Translations under genes and position numbers: made by a program | In this document: piece by piece, positions 20,001-29,500 of the stretch | Numbering within the stretch: the first letter of the stretch is position 1 | Layout of the letters: each line of letters begins with the position of its first letter | From: Dillenia suffruticosa | Lineage: Eukaryota; Streptophyta; Magnoliopsida; Dilleniales; Dilleniaceae | Assembly: GCA_033439265.1 (NCBI GenBank) | Contig: JAVTVX010000004.1 | Coordinates: 18,675,701 to 18,739,700 of the forward strand | Direction: 5' to 3' | Length of the DNA: 64,000 nt | Notes under the pieces: model-generated | Database searches by the model: none | What the model was told of the DNA's origin: nothing | Seen by the model: the letters and a program-made list of their open reading frames with translations, nothing else

Positions 20001-22783
20001 CTACTACTACCACCAACTTCTCTATCATCTTCTTCTTCCGCCTCTTCTTTTGCAATTTCTTTCTCATTAATATCGTTATCCACCTCTGTGAAAGTAAGAT
20101 CCACTCAAAATTCGATATGTGGATAATCAGTCATATAATCACAACGTTGTTGTACAAACATTTCACCATTGTATAATTTTATGTAAAACTTATGAGTGAC
20201 ACACTCCTATACTCATCGCAAACTCTATCAAATTCAAATATTATTATCAACACTGATCAGAACCAATACAAACTGTACATTACCATATTGCATGTATAAA
20301 AAGTGACAACGATGAAAAAACCTCACATGTTGTGTCATACTATTTATTCGAACACCCTTATATATTACAATCACTAACTCATTAAAATTTACATTCTTTC
20401 TCATCCTAATCAATTTCGTAGAACCATGGTCATAACGAATTCTGTTCTTGCCCGTCACAATTTCACCATTGTTATAGTATAACAATCTCACCATATTCGT
20501 CATTATTTCTAAATATAAAAAATAACTTATTAACACTACTTCAACTTGAAATCAATTTTTACAATTTTAACCCTAAAGCTAAACTTATAACAATTCAACA
20601 AATATACAAAATTTATATTAATTAAGTCTTCAACAAAACTATCAATTAATGAATAGATAAATATACTTTGAACCCTAAATTTATACTAAACATTCAACAA
20701 ATCATAAAATCTTAAATTTATAATTATAACAATTCAACAAATAAACTAAATTTATATTAATATATATTAATTAAACATTGAATAGTTGCTAACTTGGTTA
20801 ACATACCTTAAGCCTTAAATTTATACCAAACATTCAACGAACCCTAAAATCTTAAATTTATAATTATAACAATTCGATAAACTTTCAACAAAAATACTAA
20901 ATTTATATTAATCTAAATTAATTAAATATTGAACAATTAATAAATGTAACATACCCTAAATCCTAAATTTGTACTAAACATTTAACAAACCCTAAATCCT
21001 AAATTGATATAAAAATCTCAATAAATATATTCAGTGAGCATAACATATATCATTCACTATCAAATTAAACATTCAGCAAACTCTAAAATCCAAAATTTAT
21101 AATCCTAACAATTTAACAAAGATTGAACAAATATACTAAAATTATATTAATATATATTAATTAAATATCGAATAATTAATAAATTGGTTAACGTATGATA
21201 AACCTTAAATTTTTACTAAACGTTCATCAAACTCTAAATCGTAAATTGTTACAAAAATCTCAATAAACCTATTAAGTGAGCATAACATATATCATTCAAC
21301 AAATATCAATCACTATCAAATTAAGCATTTGAAATGAACTAATGAAAATGTTTGAGGAATTATACTTTTGGAGCTGTTTTAGGAATTGACGCAGAAGGTT
21401 GCAAGTTGCAGGTTGCCCAACAAAACTGTCGAACGTTGCTTCTTCCATCAAAATTAGCAAATGATAGCTGGATTTTGTAATGGAAGAAGGTTAGGGTTAG
21501 GGTTAGGGTTTACCATGGGAGAAGAAGAGATAAGAGAAAAAAAGAGAAAGGGAAGAAGAGGGAGGGGAGAGTTCGTGGGTTATGAAGCCGAGTATGTTAT
21601 GGGTTCAAGATACGACATACCTAGACATGATATACATATGTCACGTCTATGTCACATATTCAAAACGTGACATACATATGTCACAACTTGAACCTGTGAG
21701 ATTCTTGGGTTACATAAGAAATTCCTCGTGGCATTATTTTAGAATATATATATATTTTTTTTTTTTGAATTTTGAGATTAAATCCGTACTAGACTCGGCT
21801 CAATAAAGCTCCCCCCGTTTTTTCCTTTTCTTTTGGAAAGATCTATAAGATCATCTGTTCCCAGTCAAATCGCATATTTGATTTACTGATTGATTGCTGG
21901 CTAAATCAAATGGTTCCCACATATCCCCAAATTGAACCACCTCGTTTCATATTTGGCAGTCTTGCCAGAATTTTTTCAATCTCTTCAGGTAGCATTTTTC
22001 ATTTTGCATTTTTTTTTTTTAATTTTTGGAAAGAGAAAACAATTAATTTCAAAATTTAAAATTAAAACTCAATTCGTTATTATAGTTTATTTTCCCAAAA
22101 AAATGCAATCGAAACAATATTTCCCGTGATGGTTTATTCAAACTTTCTTTGGTATAGAATTAGTTATCTTTGCCGATGAAAAGTTATGTTATTAACTAAC
22201 CTGTGTCATGCTCTTACCTTCTGTTCTCCAGTTACACTAATATATCTGCATCTTGTATTGTGAATATTGTTTGAATTGGAAGAAGATAGACCATGATTAT
22301 CCCCGGGAAATCTGCATCCTCCCGCATATCCGTTGTTTATTTGGATTTCAAAACCTGAAACTGGACACCATATACCACTTTAGTAGGCCTCTTGGTTTGC
22401 AATTTATTTAACAAAATATATTTGTTCTATCCGATTTTTGTAGATCAATCAAAAATAATATAAGCAGATAGGTAAATATTTCCCAGTACCATTTCCCCAA
22501 TTCTGGTATTGGCTGTGTTTACCATATGAACTTAAATAATCAAATTCTTGGGGCATATTTCTGAACTTAACAAACTAAATTCTTCTCTTTAATGCAGGAA
22601 GATTTGAAATATCTGTGGAATTTGGGAGCTGGATCTTTTGCTGGCGCAGCTATTATAAAGTATGGAAGCATCTTTTTCCCCGAGACTACCAAACCTAACA
22701 TCACGCAGGCTCTGCTAATGATTTCAACTCCAGTTATAATAGCTGTTTTAGTTTTGATAAAGAACAGTAGTGTACACAGATGA
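8138..22783 (+). CDS. Small putative plastid membrane protein, two exons split by a 14.3-kb intron
   Basis: Exon 1 is 8138-8338 (67 codons, phase 0) and ends CAG before a GTATCT donor. Exon 2 is 22598-22783 (61 codons plus TGA) and follows an AATGCAG acceptor. Joining them gives 128 aa with an uninterrupted frame across the FISQ/EDLKYL junction. Residues 1-45 are rich in Ser, Ala and Arg with almost no acidic residues, as in chloroplast transit peptides. The second exon codes two hydrophobic segments, about 76-94 (Gly/Ala-rich) and 104-121, so the mature protein is probably a small two-span membrane protein. It resembles a conserved but uncharacterised plant family; no biochemical role can be given. 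The intron contains a copia element and a MULE. No supportable middle exon was found: the candidate at 21932-21988 is not in phase behind a good acceptor. Gene 3 ends convergently about 800 bases downstream. Confidence 0.72.
8357..8997 (+). repeat. Left LTR of copia element A
   Basis: A direct repeat of 13153-13734. The first half is filled with degenerate copies of an ATTGATTTAATCAAT-like palindromic motif. Shared blocks later include ATTTAGAAAATTAATTTTAT and CTTGTATAAATAG, which is a plausible TATA box near 8713. It ends TTTTTTAACA just before the primer-binding site. Confidence 0.85.
8998..9010 (+). promoter_or_regulatory. Primer-binding site of copia element A
   Basis: TTGCATCAAAGCA is a diverged form of the TTGGTATCAGAGC sequence complementary to plant initiator-Met tRNA. 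It lies immediately inside the left LTR, as expected for copia elements. Confidence 0.65.
9163..9830 (+). pseudogene. Gag (UBN2-type) remnant of copia element A
   Basis: In shifting frames the region reads the copia gag pattern: a segment with MDQTHRAIV and LWDQMYNLYG, then LGEQFTHV...MKDFSFYQEARSIIQ. The same blocks occur in the gag of element B ([25 protein letters not shown]), which confirms the identification. Stops occur near 9218 and 9405, and at least one frameshift separates the two halves. Confidence 0.8.
10315..11330 (+). pseudogene. Eroded integrase region of copia element A
   Basis: It begins with a GAG-pre-integrase zinc segment readable as FWHARLGHPSKQVLKF near 10339-10386, followed by CENRRCEYC. 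The catalytic core that follows is barely recognisable and AT-rich, and an AT microsatellite interrupts it at 11007-11052. The region carries many stops and no integrase catalytic triad can be assigned. Confidence 0.6.
11007..11052 (+). repeat. (AT)n microsatellite
   Basis: About 20 nearly perfect AT dinucleotides inside the integrase remnant of copia element A. Confidence 0.9.
11640..13130 (+). pseudogene. Reverse transcriptase and RNase H remnant of copia element A
   Basis: The RT motif order is recognisable: QMDAKNVFL, then CRLKKAIYGLKQSSRTWYAK, then the catalytic [13 protein letters not shown] with YVDD coded at 12199-12210, then the FEFKDL...LEYFLEIEF block. A TKPNISNVASQIS segment follows and the RNase H end is near 12780-12860. 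In-frame stops (for example near 11759, 11970 and 12007) and a frame change after 12495 rule out an active enzyme. The pol sequence is closest to that of element B in this window. Confidence 0.85.
13153..13734 (+). repeat. Right LTR of copia element A
   Basis: A direct repeat of 8357-8997, starting TGTTGAAATAGA. The preceding polypurine tract (AATAGGAAG) is decayed. The end is placed at TTTTTCAAC by alignment with the left LTR. The right end is less certain than the left by a few bases. Confidence 0.83.
13735..15637. other. Intron DNA between copia element A and the MULE; no gene seen
   Basis: AT-rich host intron sequence. Short frames at 14550-14816 and 14910-15181 (+) have no recognisable domain. 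A short GA dinucleotide tract lies at 15508-15522. Confidence 0.5.
15638..15763 (+). repeat. Left terminal inverted repeat of the MULE-PMD element
   Basis: It aligns with the reverse complement of 21660-21785 through shared blocks: GGATT(C/T)AA, an A-rich stretch, TTCTAAAA(C/T)AA, GAGGAA, then GGTT(G/C)AAG followed by a stem-loop. The inner stem-loop GCGACAT-GGT-ATGTCGC is at 15738-15754. Confidence 0.68.
16400..18060 (-). pseudogene. Plant mobile domain (MAIN-like) part of the MULE-PMD element
   Basis: Reading leftward from about 18060, the region begins MDPKLIDKSVL and continues in broken frames. The longest intact piece (17370-17846) has the PMD hallmarks ALVERWRQEMHAFYMLHGE and LQDVEVFLDLPVDG, followed by SWDDVCKRLLG. 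A further block near 17080-17290 contains DEVVWVPY. PMD proteins are plant-specific, and the MAIN/MAIL1 members are linked to transposon silencing and genome stability. Several in-frame stops show this copy is dead. An intron within the original open reading frame cannot be excluded. Confidence 0.75.
18500..20540 (-). pseudogene. MULE transposase, frameshifted
   Basis: The N-terminal part (20234-20536) contains YYNNGEIVTG and MTQHVRFFHRCHF, typical of the PB1-like start of plant MULE transposases. An acidic, Ser/Gly-rich linker lies at 19877-20104. The catalytic core is recognisable near 19500-19560 as IDETHLYWKYKHKLLI, including the first acidic residue of the DDE set. The C-terminal region (18725-19072) reads NISESYN...ARLGRW, then a SWIM-like CICGK. 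There a TGA replaces the usual Trp codon, and the later Cys of the C-x-H pair is Tyr (KIPYFHVIAV). These two defects, with many other stops, show loss of function. Confidence 0.78.
20560..21310. repeat. Degenerate tandem repeat upstream of the MULE transposase
   Basis: An A/T-rich unit with the core CCTAAATTTATACTAAACATTC recurs at about 20673, 20813, 20961 and 21203, spaced about 140-150 bases with one roughly 240-base gap. The sub-motif AAATTTATATTAATATATAT also repeats. It lies between the transposase start and the right inverted repeat, where MULEs often carry regulatory subterminal arrays. Confidence 0.6.
21490..21511 (+). repeat. Short telomere-like repeat, (TTAGGG)3
   Basis: Three TTAGGG units ending in TTT, inside the MULE near its right inverted repeat. 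The spacing is the 6-base TTAGGG form; most plant telomeres use TTTAGGG. Promoter telo-box and chance origins are both possible. Confidence 0.8.
21660..21785 (-). repeat. Right terminal inverted repeat of the MULE-PMD element
   Basis: The inverted counterpart of 15638-15763. The inner stem-loop GTGACAT-ACAT-ATGTCAC lies at 21667-21684. Further short copies of GACATA/TATGTC occur just inside (21612-21660). Confidence 0.66.
21786..22597. other. 3' part of the host intron; no gene seen
   Basis: AT-rich intron sequence ending in the TTCTTCTCTTTAATGCAG acceptor of exon 2. A frame at 21932-22129 lacks an upstream acceptor in suitable phase and is not accepted as an exon. Confidence 0.6.
21955..21959 (+). 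promoter_or_regulatory. Possible cryptic splice acceptor in the giant intron
   Basis: GGCAG at this site and CTTCAG followed by GTAGC near 21988 together would bound a 29-base mini-exon. Its length is not a multiple of three and would break the frame, so if used it would produce an aberrant transcript. Confidence 0.2.
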
Positions 22784-23588
22784 CAGAAATGCATAACAAC
22801 CAAGCTCAAGGTCCTCAGCCATGTTGGTATATCTATGACACGAGATGACAATATCTGTTTGTTAGAAGTTTTTGATAGATTTTAATTGTTGTCTTTTCCA
22901 CTGCCAATAGCTTCATGTTGAGAGCCGAGAAGTAATGGATTAAATATCATTTGCGGCCGCAACCATCTCATCTATAGGAAAAACATCTTAACCTACATTA
23001 GTTCTCATCTATAGGAGAATTAATGGATTAACGGATTGATAACATATCTACTGCAACTACCAATTGAACCTCTAATACCAGCTGGGAAGGATTTAGCAGA
23101 ATGCACTTTGCAGCCACACAGGCTGCGCTTCACTTTTGCCCATCTGATTCTTTTTCACCTTCTTCAAACTTACTTTCATAGCTGCACGAGAAATGAGGAG
23201 ACTCTGAAATTTTAGAAGCATGTGCATTATCAAAATCTTTCACTGAAGACTCAGATTCATTATTTTCAGGCGGCCAAGTCAAATGATTTACACTTACTGG
23301 CCTGTCCTACATCAAAAGCTCCTTGTAGCTTTCCAAAAGTGCAACTTTTTACACATACAGATTTGTTGTCTCTGCCCTCTCTTTGGGTGACCAAAAAAAA
23401 AAGACAAATGATGAGAATAAAGAAGGATGTCTTTAACCTGCACTCAATTTTGCTACCCCCGTTTCCTCAAGCACCCAAAACAAATGAATGCGTGTCATTT
23501 CATGCCCATTGGTGAGGATAGAGAATTTAAAATTTGAATGACAACAAAAATTTGAGCTTCAACCAGCCAATGTACAGAAATTTCTCAT
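22784..23588. other. Convergent intergenic region (3' UTRs)
   Basis: It lies between the stop codon at 22783 (+) and the stop of the DnaJ gene at 23589 (-). It should hold the two 3' UTRs and polyadenylation regions. The frame at 23222-23515 (+) is not recognised. Confidence 0.55.
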
Positions 23589-26500
23589 CTACAAGTTGTC
23601 TTGCAGCCATTTCAAAGCTCCATTAGCAATAGACCTGTAATCCAACAAAAATGCCCCAGAGAACAGTAGGTCAATTGGGAGAAATTTATAAAGGAGATGA
23701 TTTCACTATTGACAGTGGACCCGGGATCAACACACACACACAAAATATCTTTCTTAGAACTTCAGGGTCTAACTAGTTTCTTTTGGTACTTGTTTGTTGC
23801 TTTAGACAATAAGTGTTGCTTCAACTGATCCAAGACCATGGTTCATGACCCACTATAGAAGAACTTACCCTGCAAAGCCTTTCAACTTATTCCAGAGATC
23901 GCTATCACCTTCTGATTCTTCTGTTTTCTGTGTCTCTGTAGTCATTGGACTTTCAGTTGTCTTGGCTGCAAAACACAACAGACATAATTTAATCCTGATG
24001 ATCCTATAAATAAGGAACCTAAATATGAAATATCTAGGTGTCAATTTGCACAATATGTGTGAGAGCACAATTATAAAGCCTATTATGGTACGATCCAAAA
24101 TTTGGGATTAAGATTTAGTTGCATTCTGGTACAATCCAACCACACTTGCAAATGGAAATCCTTGCACACATACAATGCAGTAACTTTCATGTTAAAGCAG
24201 AACCTTATAAGTTGTATGTTACGAAAAACAACAAGATGAGCAACTGCTTACATGATGGCTGGGGTTTAGGGCGAGTTTGAGGACGGCTTCCAGAAGATTT
24301 ACTAAGATATGCAAGCTTTTCAAGCAATTCACGCTCCTTGTTACTGCATGGATAAAAGTTCAAAGCATGAAGCAATTTTAATGAGAGCATTCAAATTGTT
24401 ACCATAAATGTTATGATTGTTTGGCATAAATACTCATGTATTGGGGTTAATATATGATGATAAACCAAATTCTAATGAGGCATTCAATCAGCTCAGATTA
24501 GACTCTGCACAAGGAAGCTGTAAAGTGCAGGCTTCAACCATTTAAGCATTTTGCTGATGGGAGAATTTCTACCACACGGATGGACACAATTTTGGTGTAT
24601 GTAATTTACATGGTTGCAGACTTGGGAACTTGATCAATCATAAATCAGGAGAAATGCCATCCTTGATCCAAGCACAATCATTGCACAGTTCCTTTTGAGT
24701 ATATGCACCCAAAAAAGAATTTGGAGATAAACATCTAGTTTGGTAAGAGATTTGTCTTATAAACATCTAGTTTGGTATATACACTAAAAGCTCATGCGAT
24801 TCAGGCACAATGAATAAATTAATTAGGAAGGAAACTAACTACCTGAAACGATTTGGTATGGAAACTTTGATTGTAAATAAGTGGTCACCACGTATTGATG
24901 GTCTATTCAGTTTTGGTGCACCTTTCTTAGCCAAGACAAGCACATCGCCAGGTTGGGTACCTTGAGGGATCTGCAACTCACTAGTCCCTTCAATTGTTTT
25001 CACCTGCCAAATTTCAAATTTCAATTAATTCATAGCTCAATGATATTTGAGAACTTCAAAAAATCTGTACCCAATGCCATTCTAATTACAAAGAACCTAG
25101 GTTGACCAACTTTGCATATTAACCTGATTTTAAAGTTCAAACACCTTCCAACCTGTCTCTCTCTTCCTTTTGACAGCCTTCCCACCATCACCAGTCAACA
25201 CCACTAGTGGCAAATTCCAATTGAGGCAAGGCCAATTTTTTTCTTCAAATGCCTCTTATAACTCAAGCTAATCAATTCACAAAGTACACATATAGAACAC
25301 AAACAGATGCCTTAACTATCAAATCAGTGTTAAGAAACCCTAAACAAATTTCATAAATAAGATGGAGCTATTTTCCTCCTTACTATGAAGTATATAATCC
25401 TACCATGACAACCAGATGCAAGACTCCAAAGAGCAACCTCCCAAATTAGAAATGGCATTTGACATCTTGGTACAGAATGCAATAGGAGAGAAGTTTGGAG
25501 AATAGGAAGTGCAGAGAAATAGCAGAATGTACACGTCAGAAAGGCAGAACAGGGGAAGGGAAGATGCACACACGTATATAGAGACAGCAAGATAGAGGGG
25601 AGAGGCAAAGATGTCTCAATAATAAGTTCAATAATCAATAGCATGTCCAATAAGAAACCTTGTTCCAATTATCATCCAAAAAAAAAAATCCAAAGAATAG
25701 ATCTTGCTAATTATGTTAACAATACATTCTTCATCACATCTTCCTCCACCTACCCTCCCAGGAAAGAAGAAAAACAGAGAGAAAGACATCCTTGCTACTC
25801 TCCATGAAACCTAGAAATCTCTTGCATGCTTTTTTGTATAACCATATAATCCGTGTGACAGTCTTAAGGTTACACCTACATTCAAGAGTTCTCACCCTTT
25901 GAGTTCCAGAACTCGGCACACCCTCAACAACCATTCCACGTCTTGAGCATAAAGGAAAATGGATAGCTTCAATCCTCTTCCACGAATCGCATCGTTATCC
26001 CCCCTCAAAGATCAATTGCTTCTCAACCACCATGGTCACTGTAGAGAAATCCTTTCACATCTTGATTCAGAACTTCATAATTGAAATCCCCCCCCCCCAA
26101 AAGGGTTACCCTTTTCCTACTGTTAAGAGTACCTGAAATCAAAATTCCATATTGGGCTGAGGGACACCGCTGCCAGCCAAAGGGCCTCAAAAAGGGAGCT
26201 AAATCCTCAACCTTTAAATATTGAAAATGAAAAAAACAAACTAGGATCCACTGTTAATAGTACACCCCCCAACACATAAAAAAAAGGGAAAGAAAACTGC
26301 CAACTGTACATCTAGATTCTCTATAAGTACTCCAGTGCAATAGCAACCTTCACCATCTTAGGGACCCAATCATAAAATGCGTACTTGCCTCACAATCATC
26401 TTCTGCAACTCACACACCAGGGGTTGTACATCTAGATTCTCTATAAGTACCCCAGCGCAATAGCCCCCTTCACCATCTTAGGGACCCAATCATAAAATGC

Positions 26501-29500
26501 ATACTTGCTTCACAATCATCTTCTGCAACTCACACCAAGGGTGAAAATGTCCCCCCCCCCCAAACAAAAAAAGAAATTTTAGAAAATGAATTTTATGTAT
26601 AGGATTTCAAAAATTATAATCCCATATGTTGTTTGTCCCATTAAAAATTATAAATCCCAAACCCCATAAAAATTATAACCCTAAATGCATGTCGTACCTT
26701 GCCCCGCCTGATATAAATTTTTGGCCTTGCCCTTGTCACACAGATACAACACTTATTCACAAAGTAGATATTCTGATACAGGTGAGACCTTCCCCTATTA
26801 TGCCCAGACAGAAGTTCACCTCCTCAGGAACAAATTACAACCCCTTCTCTATCTGCAGGAATCATTATGATTCACAGAAAATATAGTTTCAACCCTTTTT
26901 GACCATGTATGGAACAACTTCTATCTAAGCACAGACAGGGAAAATAAAAGAAAAGTTGTATATAATATATGTATAGAGAGAGAGAGAGAGAATTATTTTC
27001 ACCAAAAAGAGCACCAAGGAGGAGCAGCCAAACAAAACTGAGCGAGAACATCAACAAAGTCCGCAAAATCTTCAATGGAAGAGGACTTAGAAGAAAACCA
27101 ATTATACAGATTCGTCAAAAAGGCCATGAACGGGGCTGCTACAATTACATTAATCTATGAAATTCCGTGACAAGGGAGAGAACTGCAAAGAAGTTATGGG
27201 CATTGTAATCTGATCATGTAATTGGAGAGGCGTGGTTAGGAAGGAAATAATAATTTGGAAAGCAAACAATCACAATAGTTGAACACCCAAAACTGAAAGT
27301 TCTATTTGTTTCAGAAGGGAAACAAATGAATTAGATCAGAAAGAATCCCAAATGTACATCAATGAGGATACGGCATACAGAAAAATCAGATTTGATATTA
27401 AGGAGCGGGAATTATAACAAGTAGAACAATTTAATAAAGAAACAGTTTCTTTCAGTCAGAATCTTTTTGGCCTTACTTCACATGATGTAAAATTTTAGGT
27501 TTTGATTTTATTTTATTTTATTTTTATTTTTTTGGCTAAAGACTTTAACATGTTAAATGTGGTAGTGCTCATAATCAACACTTTGGTGTTTGCAAAAGCA
27601 CAAGGGGAAATTTGCATTTACTAGAATAGCATGAATAGAGAATGGCATGCCTCACTACAGTGATACAAATAATGAATTGACAACAGCAGAAAAGATAATC
27701 ATATTTATATGATTTACCTTTACAACAGCCCCCAGTACGGCATCTAAATAGCTTATTGTAACAGTTGAACATAGGTTTATGCCATCTCTTTGAATCTCTG
27801 CTATCTTTGCCACATCCAAATACACAAAGAGGTCACCTGGAGGCCCCCTGCCAAAGAGGGAGAAGGAAATATCAGTAGAGGACCTTAACCTAGCGGTAGG
27901 ATTTAACAGAACTCCACAACTCACAACTGCCTATCGTGATAATGGTTGCCAACAGATGGAATAGAAAGTTCTTATATTGTCATTATGTGACAAATGGATG
28001 GATGGAATAGAAAAGGCATTGTAAACTCGACTCAACTAAGCCTTAATTTGAAATTAGTTGAGTTTGGCTATAAGAATTTCATGCCTTTTCCATTCATTTC
28101 TGTAGCAGTTAAAAGTTAACTTTAGCTACCTCACGTAGAGTTTTCTAAGGTCTTCCTCTACTTCTTGGAGCACCTTCTACATGTATGTGATAAACATAAA
28201 ACATCCCTTTGGGAGCAGAAGAACAAGGTATTCTACCTTGAGAGGCAAAAGAAATCAAGAAAAACAGAGAATGAAAAAGACAGTATAACATTTTCTTCTT
28301 CTTCTTTTTTTTTTTTTTTTGTCTTCCAACTAAGAAATGGAAGGGAGAGTAGATGCAACAGATGACTTGTGCAAAAATTCTGAGGATGACCAAGAAATCT
28401 CCAGAAGTTACACAAACAGGGCCAGTGTTGTCAAAGCCTGAGATTTAGATGAAGTAAAGAATTCCTGTAAGCTTGGCCTCTCCAAACCGTTCGTTTATTG
28501 CTACACATTACTATTTTATTTTTGCAAGTTGTTTCATAGCTGTTTAAAAAGGCAGACTACTAGACCATGTCATTGAATTATGACTCCAAGAATGAATCTG
28601 TTTAAATAGTCCAGTTAATAAGGCAATGCAAACCAAGGCCAATCTGATGGTGTTTTCCATTGGTTCAATCTTTAGGAAGATTTCTCAGAAGGAAAAGGGG
28701 GTAATGATAGATTTTTGGCTACGTATTCTTACTTTATTTTTTTTTTTTTGATAAACAAAAAATGCAATACATCTATTCTTCTGAATGGGGTAAGGATAGG
28801 TTTATGGCTACGTATACACATCCCTTATGAACGAAAGATGCAATATTTCTATTCTTCTGAATGATAGATCTTAAGTAATAAAACCTGTTAGTTTATATAA
28901 TTGCTTATACAAAGTTTACTGTCATAGTGCTATGACTTTGTAAATGCTACTTATAAAACCTTTTCAATTTTATAGCCTTCCTTCATTTTTCTAGATTATT
29001 AACGCCTTACTTGCTCTTGTTGACTCCAAACAAAATGCATCAAGGAATTTCATTCTAAATATAACCCCTAAAATCTTTTTTTTTTTTCTCTTATGAGAGT
29101 GTAATACATTATGAAGGCCATAAATAAATTCTAGTTTCCAATATTCAAAAGCCAAAGAAAGGTTCCACATCATTCTTCTCTCCCCCCAAAAGTGTAAATA
29201 AGCTACACAAAGGAACCTTATTCTTGAACAGCACATCAGATAACCTCCCTAAGAATATTCACAGCACCAAAAACATATCAAAACTGCACCTTATTCTTTT
29301 TTTTTTTTAACATTGAACTCTCTAGAGTAAAAGTGTAAACTCTAAATCTACCTCAACCATTTTTCTTATCAGTATTCTAGAGTCTTCTCACCATCTAAGG
29401 TGACTATTATGACTCTTCCTTGCAAATGGTTTTCCCCCCGCTCATAAACTCCTACCTTACAAATAAAGAAGATAGCATACATTAGGTATCCTCACAACAG

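Larger units (their letters stand above)
15638..21785 (-). mobile_element. Mutator-like transposon carrying transposase plus plant mobile domain (MULE-PMD)
   Basis: About 6.1 kb, bounded by diverged terminal inverted repeats (15638-15763 and 21660-21785). On the minus strand the order is N-terminal MULE domain, acidic/Ser-Gly linker, MULE catalytic core, C-terminal transposase region with a SWIM finger, then a plant mobile domain (PF10536-like). Fusions of PMD to Mutator or Gypsy elements are known in plants, and host PMD genes such as MAIN/MAIL1 are thought to be related. All coding parts contain stops, so this copy is inactive. The exact outer ends and the 9-bp target duplication could not be settled by eye. 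Confidence 0.78.

Noticed and set aside
21932..22129. Possible middle exon of the 128-aa plastid-protein gene
   Set aside because: The frame has no ATG and is not preceded by a suitable acceptor; candidate exons between GGCAG (21959) and the donor near 21988 would break the frame, while direct joining of exons 1 and 2 is in phase.
24839..25024. Short minus-strand frames across DnaJ exons taken as separate small genes
   Set aside because: Each begins or ends in intron sequence; the exon parts join in phase to one DnaJ protein.
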